64,000 nucleotides of DNA from Streptomyces sp. SLBN-31 (GCF_006715395.1 NZ_VFNC01000002.1:2976001-3040000), one strand, 5' to 3'. Shown: positions 52,297-61,567, numbered from the stretch's first letter. The notes: a model not told the origin generated them from the letters alone. Translations and numbers: made by a program.

Positions 52297-52983
52297 ATGA
52301 CCTCAGCGGTACACACACCTCTCGGGGGGAAGCCGAACACCCTGGTCATCGACGCGAGGGTGGAAGAGGAGCTGGCCGTGCTCACCCCGCGCGGCGAACT
52401 CGTCCACGGCTGTACGGACGTGCTGTCCGAGGCGCTGGAAGGGCTGCCGGCGCACGTGGGCCGAGTGGAACTGGACATGACCGAGGTGGTCTTCATGGAC
52501 ACGGCGGGGCTGCAGTTCCTGGAGCGGCTCGGCGCCTTCGGCCGTCGGCGGGCGGTTCCGGTGCGGTCCAGGCACTGGAACGGCCAGCCGCGCCGGATCC
52601 TGGAGCTCGCCGGTCTGAACCCCGACGCCCCCCTGCGGCACGCGGCCCACCCGGTGGAGGGGGAACCCGAGTCGCCGGGCGCCTCCGCGGTCGCCCGGGA
52701 GCGCGCGGAGCAGCTGCGGGAGCTGCGCACGGAGGTCGAGCAGCTGAAGCAGGCGATCGCCTCACGTCCGGTCATCGACCAGGCCCGCGGGGTGCTGATG
52801 GCCGTGCACGCCTGCACCTCCGAGCAGGCGTGGGAGATCCTGCGCGAGACCTCGCAGCGCTCCAACATCAAGCTGCGCGCGGTCGCCGCGGCGGTCACGG
52901 CCGGCGCGGAGCCGGACGGCCCCGCGCCTTCCGAGGAACTGCGCCGGGCCCTGCGCACGGCGGTCTCGCACCACCTGCACTGA
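52297..52983 (+). CDS. STAS-ANTAR signalling protein
   Basis: 228 residues. The first 110 are STAS (LDMTEVVFMDTAGLQFLERL). The C-terminus is an ANTAR helical RNA-binding domain (ASRPVIDQARGVLMAVHACTSEQAWEILRETSQRSNIKLRAVAAAV). ANTAR proteins bind paired RNA hairpins to prevent termination. Divergent from the STAS/MEDS pair, so the three genes likely form one stress-signalling locus. Confidence 0.9.
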   Translation: MTSAVHTPLGGKPNTLVIDARVEEELAVLTPRGELVHGCTDVLSEALEGLPAHVGRVELDMTEVVFMDTAGLQFLERLGAFGRRRAVPVRSRHWNGQPRRILELAGLNPDAPLRHAAHPVEGEPESPGASAVARERAEQLRELRTEVEQLKQAIASRPVIDQARGVLMAVHACTSEQAWEILRETSQRSNIKLRAVAAAVTAGAEPDGPAPSEELRRALRTAVSHHLH

Positions 52984-53419
52984 CGACAGGGCCCATGACG
53001 TCAGTACGGCAGGATCCGCCCCGACGGCGTCCTGCGGTCGACGGGGGTGTCGCGGGGCTGGCTCGGGCGGCGGCTGACGCGGACGCGTATCCGGTGGTTC
53101 ATGACGACCTCCTCGGGTCTCTCGGTCCCTCTGGCCGACGTGAACCAGCCTGGTCCGCGCACCGCCCCGGCACATCGTGCCGACGAAGGCACCTGCCCTG
53201 CCTCTCCAGCGGGACCCGGCCGGGCGCCCGCTACTCCCCGGGGAGGAGGGTGACCCCAAGATCCCCCCGACGTCGCACCGATAAACGATCGTTTTCGGCC
53301 ACGCCCCAAGTGACCTGGCCGAATCGGCTCAGTCCGAGGGAGGACAGGGCGGTGGTCCAGTCGGACGCGACCGCTTCTCGAGCGCTTGGGAGACCAACCG
53401 GAAACGAAGGAGCGCGCGT
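52984..53419. other. Intergenic region with a possible 33-residue ORF
   Basis: 436 bp between the ANTAR gene and the expansin gene. The only candidate gene is the small minus-strand ORF at 53001-53102. No repeats or clear promoters were recognised. Longer frames crossing it lack family motifs. Confidence 0.5.
53001..53102 (-). CDS. Possible small basic protein (33 residues)
   Basis: The ATG at 53102 has a strong GAGGAGG ribosome site and opens MNHRIRVRVSRRPSQ, a basic, Arg/Pro-rich peptide ending before 53001. No homologue is recognised. The ribosome site is the main support; it may be a chance frame. Confidence 0.3.
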   Translation of the reverse strand: MNHRIRVRVSRRPSQPRDTPVDRRTPSGRILPY

Positions 53420-54370
53420 TCAGTGCGCGGCGAACTGCACGCGGGTCGGCTGTACGACGTTCGGCTTCACGGCGATCCCGTCCACCGTCAGCCGCTCACC
53501 GTAGATGTCGGTGATCCGGACGGCCCCGCCGCATCCGCTCCCCTTCTCGGAGAGGAAGTAGTTGTACGAGGTGCGCGGCAGCGCCAGCCAGCGGTTCCCG
53601 GTCCGCAGCTCCAGCCGCGCCACCGGGTTGCGGTGCCCGAGCACCTGGATCCCGCACCAGTACTGACTGGACCCGGTCTTGTAGCGCACCGAGAGCGTGC
53701 CGGCGGCGGCGGGGCTCACCAGTTCCCAGGAGACGGCGATCCGCCCTGTCGAGGGCGCGGCGAGCCTGGCGAAGGCCTGCACGCTGAGGTCGAGCTGTCC
53801 GACCGCGCAGTCCCCCGGGCACTCGTTGACGATCCGGACCGTGACGGAGGCACCGCTCGCGGCGCGGACCCGGACGTACGCGCCGCACGCCTTGGACGTC
53901 TCGTAGTCGGCGGTGTTCATCGCCGCGATCATCATGTCCGCGCTCGGACCGAACGAGCAGGCGCCGTTGCCGTCCGCGGCGTCGTAGTGCGTGGCGACGC
54001 CCTGGCGGGTGGTGCCGGGGACGATCCGCCCGGCCAGTGACGCCGACGCCGGAACGGCGCGCGGCGCCCCGGTCGGCGAACTCGAGGCCCGCGCCGAGGC
54101 GGTGGACGCTGTGGCCGACGGCGTGGCGGTACGGGCCTTGGGCGACGGGAAGGCCGACTTCCGCGCGGACGGCGTCGGCGACGGGCTCGCCTGCTCGGCA
54201 CCCGCGACGGCCGTGGCCGCCGTATGCCCGGTGGCGGCGGCCGCGCCGCCGCCGTCCGGCCGGAACGCGACCACCAGGGCCACGACGAGCGCCGCGGCCG
54301 CCACGGCGACGACGGACACGAGAGCCGTACGCCGGTCACGGGGCCGGCGGTGCGGAGTACGGGACGCCAC
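53420..54370 (-). CDS. Membrane-anchored expansin-like protein
   Basis: 316 residues from the GTG at 54370 with AAGGA upstream; the longer frame overlaps the next gene. A membrane anchor (TALVSVVAVAAAALVVALVVAF) and a long Ser/Thr/Pro/Ala spacer precede the expansin D1 barrel: GVATHYDAADGNGACSFG, then DYETSKACGAYVRVR and VRIVNECPGDCAVGQLDLSVQAFARLA, keeping the Asp/Cys pattern of EXLX1 types. D2 (CBM63-like) has QYWCGIQVLGHRNPVARLELR. Expansins loosen polysaccharide walls without hydrolysis. Here it would be displayed at the cell surface. Confidence 0.82.
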   Translation of the reverse strand: MASRTPHRRPRDRRTALVSVVAVAAAALVVALVVAFRPDGGGAAAATGHTAATAVAGAEQASPSPTPSARKSAFPSPKARTATPSATASTASARASSSPTGAPRAVPASASLAGRIVPGTTRQGVATHYDAADGNGACSFGPSADMMIAAMNTADYETSKACGAYVRVRAASGASVTVRIVNECPGDCAVGQLDLSVQAFARLAAPSTGRIAVSWELVSPAAAGTLSVRYKTGSSQYWCGIQVLGHRNPVARLELRTGNRWLALPRTSYNYFLSEKGSGCGGAVRITDIYGERLTVDGIAVKPNVVQPTRVQFAAH

Positions 54371-54449
54371 GGGCGAGGTCCTTACCTGGTTCGGTGACGG
54401 GAACGTCGCCCCTGGGTCGCCGCCGGTGCCGGAAAGGTTGCCGCCGTTT

Positions 54450-55676
54450 TCAGGACAGCGCGCTTCCCGCCCGCCAGGTCGCCCAGTCGACGTTCCAGTC
54501 CCCGTAGCCGTTGCCCTCGGCGACGGTGTCCTTGGAGTGGACGACGGTGACGGGATCACCGAGGTGGACGTGCCCGAAGAACCACCGCGCGTCGCTCGTG
54601 CTCATGCCCACACAGCCGTGACTGCCGTTGACCCGGCCGAACTTGCCCGCGTTCCACGGCGCCGCGTGCACGAACGTGCCCGACGGGGTCAGCCGCACCG
54701 CCCACTTCACCGAACCGAGGTTGTACGCCTCCGGGCCGAAGATGCCCACGGTCCGGGAGTTCATCCGGATGCTGGGGACCTTCTCCAGGACGACCATGGT
54801 GCCGTTCCAGGTCTCGTAGCCGGGCTTGCCGCTGGAGACCGGAAGGGTGCGCAGCACCTTCCCGTCCTCCTTGACCGTCATGGTCTTGCGGTTCGTGTCG
54901 ACGGTGCCGACGACCGCGTGGCCGACGCGGAAGCGGACGACGCGCTGCTGGGTGCCGTACACCCCGCCGCCCGCGTCGACGCCGCTCAGGGCCATCCGCA
55001 GGGTGACCTCGGTGCCGGACGCCCAGAACTTCCGGGGCCGGTAGTCGACGCGGTCCCTGCCGCTGTGGTCCTTCACCCAGCTCCAGGCCCCGTCGACGTG
55101 CGGGCTGGTGGCGACCGAGAGCCTGCGCTCCACGGCCGCCCTGTCCCGGACGGGCTTGTTGAAGACGACGGACACCGGCATGCCGACGCCGACGGTGGCG
55201 CCCTTCTCCGGGCTGTACTCGCCGACGAACGTGCCGCGCGCCCGCGCGGTGCCGATGGTGGTCCGCCGCGTCACCGTCCTTCCGTCCGCGCCCTTGGCCC
55301 GGGCGACCACGGTGTACTTGGTCGCCGGGGCCAGCAGGGCGGACGAGGTCCAGGTGTGTCCGTCCGCCGACAGCGATCCGCCGAACTCGTCGGTGTCCGG
55401 GGCGCTCACCCGTATGTCCAGGAGCCTGCCGCCGGAGGAGTGGACGGTCACCTTGTCACCGGGCGAGGCGGCCGCGCCACCGGTCCCCGGCTTCACCGTG
55501 ATGACGGAGGCCGGGCTCTTCGTGGCCTGCTTCCCGTCGCTCTTGCCGCCCCCGCCGCCGTCACAGGCGGTCAGGAGCAGCGCGGCGAGGCCCAGGGCGG
55601 CCGTCACTCTCCTCGCCGACCGGCCGACACCCGGAAGGTCCGTTCCTCGCGGTCGTCGTGCCCGGCGCACCTGCAT
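54450..55676 (-). CDS. Lipoprotein L,D-transpeptidase (YkuD)
   Basis: 408 residues. The signal ends in the lipobox LLLTAC. Two Ig-like domains come first (ITVKPGTGGAAASPGDKVTV; GTFVGEYSPEKGATVGVGMPVSVVF). The YkuD domain has MVVLEKVPSIRMNSRTVG, then the catalytic HGC triplet at H353-C355 (VNGSHGCVGMS). It forms 3->3 peptidoglycan crosslinks, the main type in Streptomyces. Fits the envelope theme with the expansin and mbl nearby. Confidence 0.93.
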   Translation of the reverse strand: MQVRRARRPRGTDLPGVGRSARRVTAALGLAALLLTACDGGGGGKSDGKQATKSPASVITVKPGTGGAAASPGDKVTVHSSGGRLLDIRVSAPDTDEFGGSLSADGHTWTSSALLAPATKYTVVARAKGADGRTVTRRTTIGTARARGTFVGEYSPEKGATVGVGMPVSVVFNKPVRDRAAVERRLSVATSPHVDGAWSWVKDHSGRDRVDYRPRKFWASGTEVTLRMALSGVDAGGGVYGTQQRVVRFRVGHAVVGTVDTNRKTMTVKEDGKVLRTLPVSSGKPGYETWNGTMVVLEKVPSIRMNSRTVGIFGPEAYNLGSVKWAVRLTPSGTFVHAAPWNAGKFGRVNGSHGCVGMSTSDARWFFGHVHLGDPVTVVHSKDTVAEGNGYGDWNVDWATWRAGSALS

Positions 55677-55769
55677 GAGTCCCTCCTCGTCGAACTCTCC
55701 TCCACGCTACGCGGGACGAGTGCCACGCCGGGGCCGGGGAATGTGTCGTCGCCGCACGCTTTCAGCGGC

Positions 55770-57065
55770 TCACCGTCGCGTGGTGGCCGGGGGCCTGCCC
55801 GGGGTGCCCTCGGCGCGCAGCGGGCTGTGGCCGGGTCCGGGCCGGCCCCCGGCCTCGGTGGTCCTCCTCGGGTGGTGCCGGGGTACGACGTCCTGCGGGA
55901 AGGTCAGCTGGGCGTTCATCCACTTCAGGGCGGCGGGCATCTCCCGTACCCAGGTGGGGAAGTTGTGGCTGCCGTTCTCGGGCAGGATCGAGGCGACCCG
56001 CATCGGCGCCTTGACGGCCCTGATGAACGCCTGGGTCTCGGCGTAACCCTTCTCGCCGTGCTTGCTGTTGGCGACCAGAACCGAGACCTGGGGGGCGGGC
56101 AGGTTCGCGAGCCGCCACATCAGGTCGTGGCCGTCGACCCGGGCCTGGCGGCCCAGACCGCTGCCGAAGAGGTTGCCGGTCGTGGGGTCGTCCTTGACCT
56201 TGTAGTCGGGCGACAGAGCGGCTGCCGTGGTGTAGACGTGCGGATTGCGCATCGTGAGCTGGAGGGCGCAGCTGGCGCCGGAGGAGTACCCCATGACACC
56301 CCAGGCGCTGGCGTCGTGGCCGGCCCGGTAGACGGACCGGACGGCCTCCGGCAGGTCCTTGGCCAGGAACGTCTCGGTCTGCGGCCCGCCGGGCACGTCC
56401 ACGCACTCGGTGTCGCGCGGCGGGGCGATCGTGGGCCGGATCATCACCATGATCGTCGGCTGCATCTGGCCCTTGCTCTGCAGCTCGCCCGCGGTCTGCG
56501 AGACCCGCAGGTGCTGCGCGAGGTTGAAGATGCTGCCCGGGTAGCCGCTCAGCGCGACGATCACCGGGAAGCGCATACGGTGGTAGGCCTTCTGGAAGTA
56601 CTGCGGCGGCAGATAGACGAAGGCCGGGTCGACGACGCCGGTGCGCTTGCCGATGATCTTCACGGACTCCACCCGGCCGACGGCGGCGGCCGGCCCCTTG
56701 GGCAGTCCGCTGACCCGGCTCAGCTGCTCGTTGCCGGCCGGCTGCACGAGCGAGCCGTGCACGCTGCTTATGCCGTTGACCGAGCCGTCGCCGTTCTGGT
56801 CGGCCGCCTGCGTCACGCCCACGGGGGCGGTGTCGACGTTGCCGAACAGTTCTCCCCAGGAGCCGAAGAACTGGTACGAGGAGTTCACCCCGCAGGCGAA
56901 AGCGGCGACGATCGTCACCTGCGTCACACCGATGGCGCACAGCCGCCCCAGCACCTGCCACACCCCCGGTTTGGCGAGCCGCGGCCACAGCCAGACCAGC
57001 AGCGCCACAGACAGGGCTGCCAGCGCCACCATCGCGTATACGGTCGTTCGACTGGTCAAACCCAT
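55770..57065 (-). CDS. Secreted/membrane alpha/beta-hydrolase esterase
   Basis: 431 residues from the ATG at 57065. Membrane helices occupy the first 65 residues (TTVYAMVALAALSVALLVWLW, LGRLCAIGVTQVTIVAAFACG). The catalytic part matches the esterase-D/mycolyltransferase-like family: FPVIVALSGYPGSIFNL, the nucleophile GYSSGAS, an Asp region ALSPDYKVKDD and the His in ENGSHNFPTW. It probably acts on esters of envelope components. The terminal 45 residues are Pro/Arg-rich and not part of the fold. Confidence 0.85.
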   Translation of the reverse strand: MGLTSRTTVYAMVALAALSVALLVWLWPRLAKPGVWQVLGRLCAIGVTQVTIVAAFACGVNSSYQFFGSWGELFGNVDTAPVGVTQAADQNGDGSVNGISSVHGSLVQPAGNEQLSRVSGLPKGPAAAVGRVESVKIIGKRTGVVDPAFVYLPPQYFQKAYHRMRFPVIVALSGYPGSIFNLAQHLRVSQTAGELQSKGQMQPTIMVMIRPTIAPPRDTECVDVPGGPQTETFLAKDLPEAVRSVYRAGHDASAWGVMGYSSGASCALQLTMRNPHVYTTAAALSPDYKVKDDPTTGNLFGSGLGRQARVDGHDLMWRLANLPAPQVSVLVANSKHGEKGYAETQAFIRAVKAPMRVASILPENGSHNFPTWVREMPAALKWMNAQLTFPQDVVPRHHPRRTTEAGGRPGPGHSPLRAEGTPGRPPATTRR

Positions 57066-57223
57066 GTCACTCAGTCCCTGAGATCCCTGCCCGTGCACCT
57101 GTCCTGCACAGGAGGAGGGCTGAAGAGCCTTCCGCGTTCCGTAACGAGAGCTTTGGGCGGAAGACATGGCCTGTTCCGCTATGTCACGCGGCAGGAAAAC
57201 ACCGGGCCCGAAACGGGCGCTCC

Positions 57224-59035
57224 TCAGCCGGGCGGTGCGTAGAGGGCCTCGATGTCGGCGGCGAACTTGGCCGTCACGTATCCGCGCCGCACCTTCTGCG
57301 AGGGCGTCAGCTCCTCCCCCACGGCGAACCCTCGGCTCAGGATGCGGAATCGCCTGATGGACTCGGCCGCCGACACCGTCCGGTTGGCCTCGTCCACCGC
57401 GGCCTGGACGGCCGACCTGAGCTCCGGGTCGTCGCGCAGCTCCGCGACGCCGCCCGCCCACGAGCGGTCGTGTTCACGCCCCCACCAGGTGAGGAACTCG
57501 GGGTCCAGCGTGATGAGGGCACCGATGTAGGGCCGCCGGTCGCCGACGAGCACACACTGGTCGATCAGCCAGTGGGCCCGGAGCCGGTCCTCCAGCGGGG
57601 CGGGCGCCACGTTCTTGCCGACGGCCGTGACGATGAGGTCCTTCTTGCGGCCGGTGACGGTCAGATACCCGTCGTCCAGCTCCCCGACGTCACCGGTGCG
57701 GAACCAGCCGTCCTCGTCGAACGCCTCGGCGGTGGCCTCTTCGTCGTGCAGATAGCCGCCGAAGACGTTCGGCCCCTTCACCAGCACCTCGCCTGCGGGA
57801 CCGATGCGGACCGCACAGCCGGGAAGCGGACGGCCCACGCTGCCGACGCGCTGGGCGGTCGGCAGGTTGAGGGTCACCCCGGAGGCGGTCTCGGTCAGCC
57901 CCCAGCCCTCCAGCACGGTGACTCCGGCACCCCGCATGAAGTGCCCGAGACCGGCCCCCAGTGGTGCGCCGCCGCTGCACGCGTAGGCGACCCGGCCGCC
58001 CAGCGCCGCCCGCAGCTTCCCGAAGACCAGCCGGTCGAACACCCGGCGCCTGACCCGCAGCCACAGGCCCGGACCGCCCTGGTCCAGCGCCTCGCTGTAG
58101 GCCACGGCCGTGGCCTCGGCGGCCCGGAACATCCTCGCGTGCCCGCCCGCCACCGCCGTGCGCTGAGCGGTGTTGCGCAGCTTCTCGAAGATCCGGGGCA
58201 CGGCCAGCAACAACGTGGGCCGGTAGGTCCGCAGCTCGGTGGTGAGGTTCTCGAGGTCACTGGTGTGCGCGACCTGCGCGCCGTTGTGCACGGCGGCCAG
58301 CGCGACGACCCGGGCCAGGACGTGGGCCGGCGGCAGGAACACCAGGAGCGTGGTGCGGTCGGTCAGGACGTTCTCCGTGATCCTGTCGGCGGCGGCGACG
58401 TTGCGCACCTCGGCGACCAGATTGCCGTGACTGATCAGGCAGCCCCTGGGCCTGCCGGTCGTACCGGAGGTGTAGACGACGGTCGCCAACTCGGCGGCGC
58501 CGACCGCGCGCCGCCGCCGCTCGACCAGTTCGCGGGGCACCGGCCGGCCCAGCTCGAGGAGACGCCCGAGCCCGCCGTCCAGGCGCCACACCTCGCCCAC
58601 CGAGTCCACCCCGGCGGCGGTGACGACGCGGGCGCGCTCCTCGCCCTCGACGAACACGGCCCTGGCGCCGCTGTCGCGCAGGATCCACTCGACCTGCGCC
58701 GGGGACGAGGTCTCGTACACGGGCACGCTGACCGCCCCCGCGGTCCAGATCGCGAAGTCGCACAGCATCCACTCGTAGCGCGAGCCCGACATCAGGGCGA
58801 TCCGGTCGCCCGGCGCGATCCCGGCCGCCATCAGCCCCGCGGCCAGCGCCATGACCTCGTCGGCGAACTCCCTGGACGTGACCGTCCGCCAGCCGCCGTC
58901 GACCTTGCGGGCGAACGCCTCGTGGTCCGGGCGGTGCAGGGCGTTGTCGACGATGTCGTCGGTCGCGTTCGCCCGAGGCGACGTCACGTACTTGGCCGGG
59001 GTGTACCACGTTCCCGCGTGCGATGGCTCCTCCAT
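57224..59035 (-). CDS. Long-chain acyl-CoA synthetase (FadD15-like)
   Basis: 603 residues from the ATG at 59035; the 36 residues upstream in frame are not conserved. ANL motifs: VVYTSGTTGRPRGCLISHGNL, then GWGLTETASGVTLNLP, GWFRTGDVGELDDGYLTVTGRKKDLIVTAVGKNVAPAPLE. The ending EELTPSQKVRR is typical of the long-chain group. It activates fatty acids with ATP and CoA at the membrane. Divergent from the GNAT gene. Confidence 0.92.
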   Translation of the reverse strand: MEEPSHAGTWYTPAKYVTSPRANATDDIVDNALHRPDHEAFARKVDGGWRTVTSREFADEVMALAAGLMAAGIAPGDRIALMSGSRYEWMLCDFAIWTAGAVSVPVYETSSPAQVEWILRDSGARAVFVEGEERARVVTAAGVDSVGEVWRLDGGLGRLLELGRPVPRELVERRRRAVGAAELATVVYTSGTTGRPRGCLISHGNLVAEVRNVAAADRITENVLTDRTTLLVFLPPAHVLARVVALAAVHNGAQVAHTSDLENLTTELRTYRPTLLLAVPRIFEKLRNTAQRTAVAGGHARMFRAAEATAVAYSEALDQGGPGLWLRVRRRVFDRLVFGKLRAALGGRVAYACSGGAPLGAGLGHFMRGAGVTVLEGWGLTETASGVTLNLPTAQRVGSVGRPLPGCAVRIGPAGEVLVKGPNVFGGYLHDEEATAEAFDEDGWFRTGDVGELDDGYLTVTGRKKDLIVTAVGKNVAPAPLEDRLRAHWLIDQCVLVGDRRPYIGALITLDPEFLTWWGREHDRSWAGGVAELRDDPELRSAVQAAVDEANRTVSAAESIRRFRILSRGFAVGEELTPSQKVRRGYVTAKFAADIEALYAPPG

Positions 59036-59144
59036 GCCACCATGGTCGCGCTCCGCCGGGCCCCGGTAAGGGGACCAACAGCACCGCGTCAGGGCCCACC
59101 GGCCCAGGACGGGGCGGAGACGGGCATCCCACGATGGGGGCACG

Positions 59145-60341
59145 ATGAGTCTTCAGCTCCGCCCCGACGACGTACCCGCGGGCTATCCGTCCGCGTACGA
59201 GCGCGAACTGCGGCTGTGTGACGGCCGACGCGTCGTGATCCGGCCGATCGTGCCGTCCGACGCGCCGGATCTGGCGGCGGCGATCCGCTCGGCGGACGCC
59301 GAGACGCTGCACCGCCGCTTCCTGGGCGGCCCGCCGCGCCTCACGCCGGACCTGCTGAACCGGCTGACCAGGCTGGACTACGTGCGCCGGTTCGCCCTCG
59401 TCGCGGCGGAAGCCGCCTCCGGCCAGGGCATCGCCATCGCGCGTTACGAACGTCTGGCCGACGGCGTCGCGGAGGTCACCGTGGCGGTGGACCCGGCCTG
59501 GCGGCGCGTCGGACTGGCGACCGCCCTGGTCGAGTTGCTGGCCCAGGCGGCGCTGGAACGGCACATCCACAGCTTCAGCGCCTCCTACCTCGCCGAGAAC
59601 CGCCCGGTGGCGGCGCTGTTGTCCCTCGCCGAGCTCACCGGCCCGCAGGAGGTCGAGCTCGGACTGGCCGAGTCCGAGGTCGAGTTGGACCGCGGCAGCG
59701 TCGCCGCGGCCGTACACGCGATGGACACACAGCGGGGTTCAGCCCTTGACCGCGGAGCTGGCCACCCCCTGGACGAACCACCGCTGGAAGAACGCGAAGA
59801 CGATCAGAACGGGCAGGATCAGCAGGACGCCGAAGGCCAGGACCTGTCCCCAGTCGACCGGCATCTGCCCCTGGAAGACGCTCATCTCCAGCGGCAGGGG
59901 GCGCACGGCGGGGTCGGAGACCATCAGGACGGGCCAGAGGAAGGCACCCCACTGGGTCAGGAAGGTCAGGATCGCGACCGAGGCGAACACCGGCTTCGAC
60001 ATCGGGACGACGATCGCGAAGAAGGTACGCCAGGGCCCCGCGCCGTCGATGCGGGCGGCCTCCTCGATGCTGGGCGGGATCGCGCGGAAGAACGTGGAGA
60101 ACTGGTAGATCGAGAAGGCGTTGGCGATGAAGGGGATCGCCTGGACGTAGACGGTGTTGCGCTGCTCGTTGAACATGTAGAACAGCGGGACGGCGACCGC
60201 CTCGAACGGTACGAGCATCAGGAGCAGGACGACGGTGAAGACGGCGCCCTGGCCGCGCCAGCGCAGCCGGGTGAGGCCGTAGGCGGCCATGGAGTTGACG
60301 ATCAGCCCGCCGAACACGACGACGGTGGCCAGGAGCAGTGA
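59145..60341 (+). CDS. GNAT N-acetyltransferase with read-through C-terminus
   Basis: The family region is residues 1-197 (59145 to about 59735). It starts RVVIRPIVPSDAPDLAAAI, followed by acetyl-CoA motif WRRVGLATALVELLAQAAL and SFSASYLAENRPVAALL. After AAAVHAMDTQRG there is no stop; the frame runs on for about 200 Glu/Asp/Arg-rich residues through the opposite-strand permease gene to 60341. The extension is not a recognisable domain. The native stop was probably lost, or the gene's end was altered by a junction near 59735. Confidence 0.6.
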   Translation: MSLQLRPDDVPAGYPSAYERELRLCDGRRVVIRPIVPSDAPDLAAAIRSADAETLHRRFLGGPPRLTPDLLNRLTRLDYVRRFALVAAEAASGQGIAIARYERLADGVAEVTVAVDPAWRRVGLATALVELLAQAALERHIHSFSASYLAENRPVAALLSLAELTGPQEVELGLAESEVELDRGSVAAAVHAMDTQRGSALDRGAGHPLDEPPLEEREDDQNGQDQQDAEGQDLSPVDRHLPLEDAHLQRQGAHGGVGDHQDGPEEGTPLGQEGQDRDRGEHRLRHRDDDREEGTPGPRAVDAGGLLDAGRDRAEERGELVDREGVGDEGDRLDVDGVALLVEHVEQRDGDRLERYEHQEQDDGEDGALAAPAQPGEAVGGHGVDDQPAEHDDGGQEQ

Positions 60342-60575
60342 GATGCCCATGAAGCGCCAGAAGTAGCCGGTGGCGTCGGAGTCGAAGCTGTTGAGGACGG
60401 CCCGGTAGTTGTCGAAGGACAGGTGGGTGGGCAGGAACCCGGTCAGGCCGTTCAGGACCTGGTCGGAGGGCTTGAAGCTGCCGAGGATCAGATAGAGGAC
60501 CGGCAGGACGAAGACGAACGCGAGCACGCTGAGGACGGCGTAGTCGGCGAAGCGGCGCAGGGGTGTGCGGGTCAT
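59739..60575 (-). CDS. CUT1 sugar ABC permease (MalG-type)
   Basis: 278 residues from the ATG at 60575, two bases after the previous permease stop. Six helices and the EAA loop EEAARIDGAGPWRTFFAIVVPMSKP. Second channel subunit of the importer linked with GH32. Its 3' end overlaps the GNAT extension on the other strand. Confidence 0.92.
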   Translation of the reverse strand: MTRTPLRRFADYAVLSVLAFVFVLPVLYLILGSFKPSDQVLNGLTGFLPTHLSFDNYRAVLNSFDSDATGYFWRFMGISLLLATVVVFGGLIVNSMAAYGLTRLRWRGQGAVFTVVLLLMLVPFEAVAVPLFYMFNEQRNTVYVQAIPFIANAFSIYQFSTFFRAIPPSIEEAARIDGAGPWRTFFAIVVPMSKPVFASVAILTFLTQWGAFLWPVLMVSDPAVRPLPLEMSVFQGQMPVDWGQVLAFGVLLILPVLIVFAFFQRWFVQGVASSAVKG

Positions 60576-60577
60576 GA

Positions 60578-61567
60578 TCAGTCCTCGTTGCCGGGGCGGA
60601 CGACGCGGCGCTGGATGAGGGTCAGGGCGACGACGATCAGGAAGAAGACGACCGTGATCGCGGCTGCCTGTCCGATGTTGTTCTGGTCGAAGGCCGTGGT
60701 CACGGCCTGGTACATCACCGTGCGGGTGGCGTCCTCGTCGAGTCCGCCGCCGTGGACGAGGACGTAGACCTGGTCGAAGACGCGGAAGGACAGCACCGAG
60801 GTGAGCATGGCGACGAACACGAGGGTGCCGCGGATGCCCGGCAGGGTGACGTGCCGGAACTGCTGCCACCGCGAGGCCCGGTCGAGTTCGGCGGCCTCGT
60901 AGAGCTCGCCGGGGATCTGCTGGAGGCCGGCGAGCAGGATGACCATCTGGAAGCCGACGCCCTGCCACACGGACAGCACGATGACCGAGGCCATGGCGGT
61001 GAGGCTGTCGCCGAGCCAGTCGAAGGCCCCCCAGTTGCCGAAACTGACCGCGTGCAGCGCCGAGTTGAGCAGGCCGTCGCCGCTGCGGGCGAGGATGAGC
61101 CGCCAGATGACCGCCACCAGGGCCATGGGGAAGACGACCGGCAGGAAGAACAGGGACCGGAAGACGCCGATGGCCTTGAGCTTGCGGTTGAGCAGGATGG
61201 CCAGCGCCAGCGCGAGACCCGTCTGCAGGGGTACGACGACCACGGCGAAGGTCAGGTTGTTCAGCAGGGCCCGCAGGAACGGGCCCGACATGTCGGGGTC
61301 GGTGAAGATGCGCCGGTACTGCTCGATGCCGAAGAAGCGCGGCGGCAGCGGCGAGCCGAGCCGCACGTTGTAGAAGGACAGGACGACGGCGTAGACGAAC
61401 GGCACTGCGACGAAGGCGATCAGTCCGCCGAGAGCGGGCGCGGACATCAACAGCCCGTGCAGGGCGTCGCGGTTGGGGCGCCGGGAGCGTACGGGTTCGG
61501 GGGACGTCGGTGGTGCGCTCGGCTTCCGCCTGTCCGGTGCGGCGGGCGCGGGATTCACGATGGTCAC
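60578..61567 (-). CDS. CUT1 sugar ABC permease (MalF-type)
   Basis: 329 residues. An N-terminal Pro-rich cytoplasmic segment leads into GGLIAFVAVPFVYAVVLSFYNV; the EAA loop is YEAAELDRASRWQQFRHVTLPG. It makes the channel with the next permease. No ATPase is encoded here. Confidence 0.92.
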   Translation of the reverse strand: MTIVNPAPAAPDRRKPSAPPTSPEPVRSRRPNRDALHGLLMSAPALGGLIAFVAVPFVYAVVLSFYNVRLGSPLPPRFFGIEQYRRIFTDPDMSGPFLRALLNNLTFAVVVVPLQTGLALALAILLNRKLKAIGVFRSLFFLPVVFPMALVAVIWRLILARSGDGLLNSALHAVSFGNWGAFDWLGDSLTAMASVIVLSVWQGVGFQMVILLAGLQQIPGELYEAAELDRASRWQQFRHVTLPGIRGTLVFVAMLTSVLSFRVFDQVYVLVHGGGLDEDATRTVMYQAVTTAFDQNNIGQAAAITVVFFLIVVALTLIQRRVVRPGNED

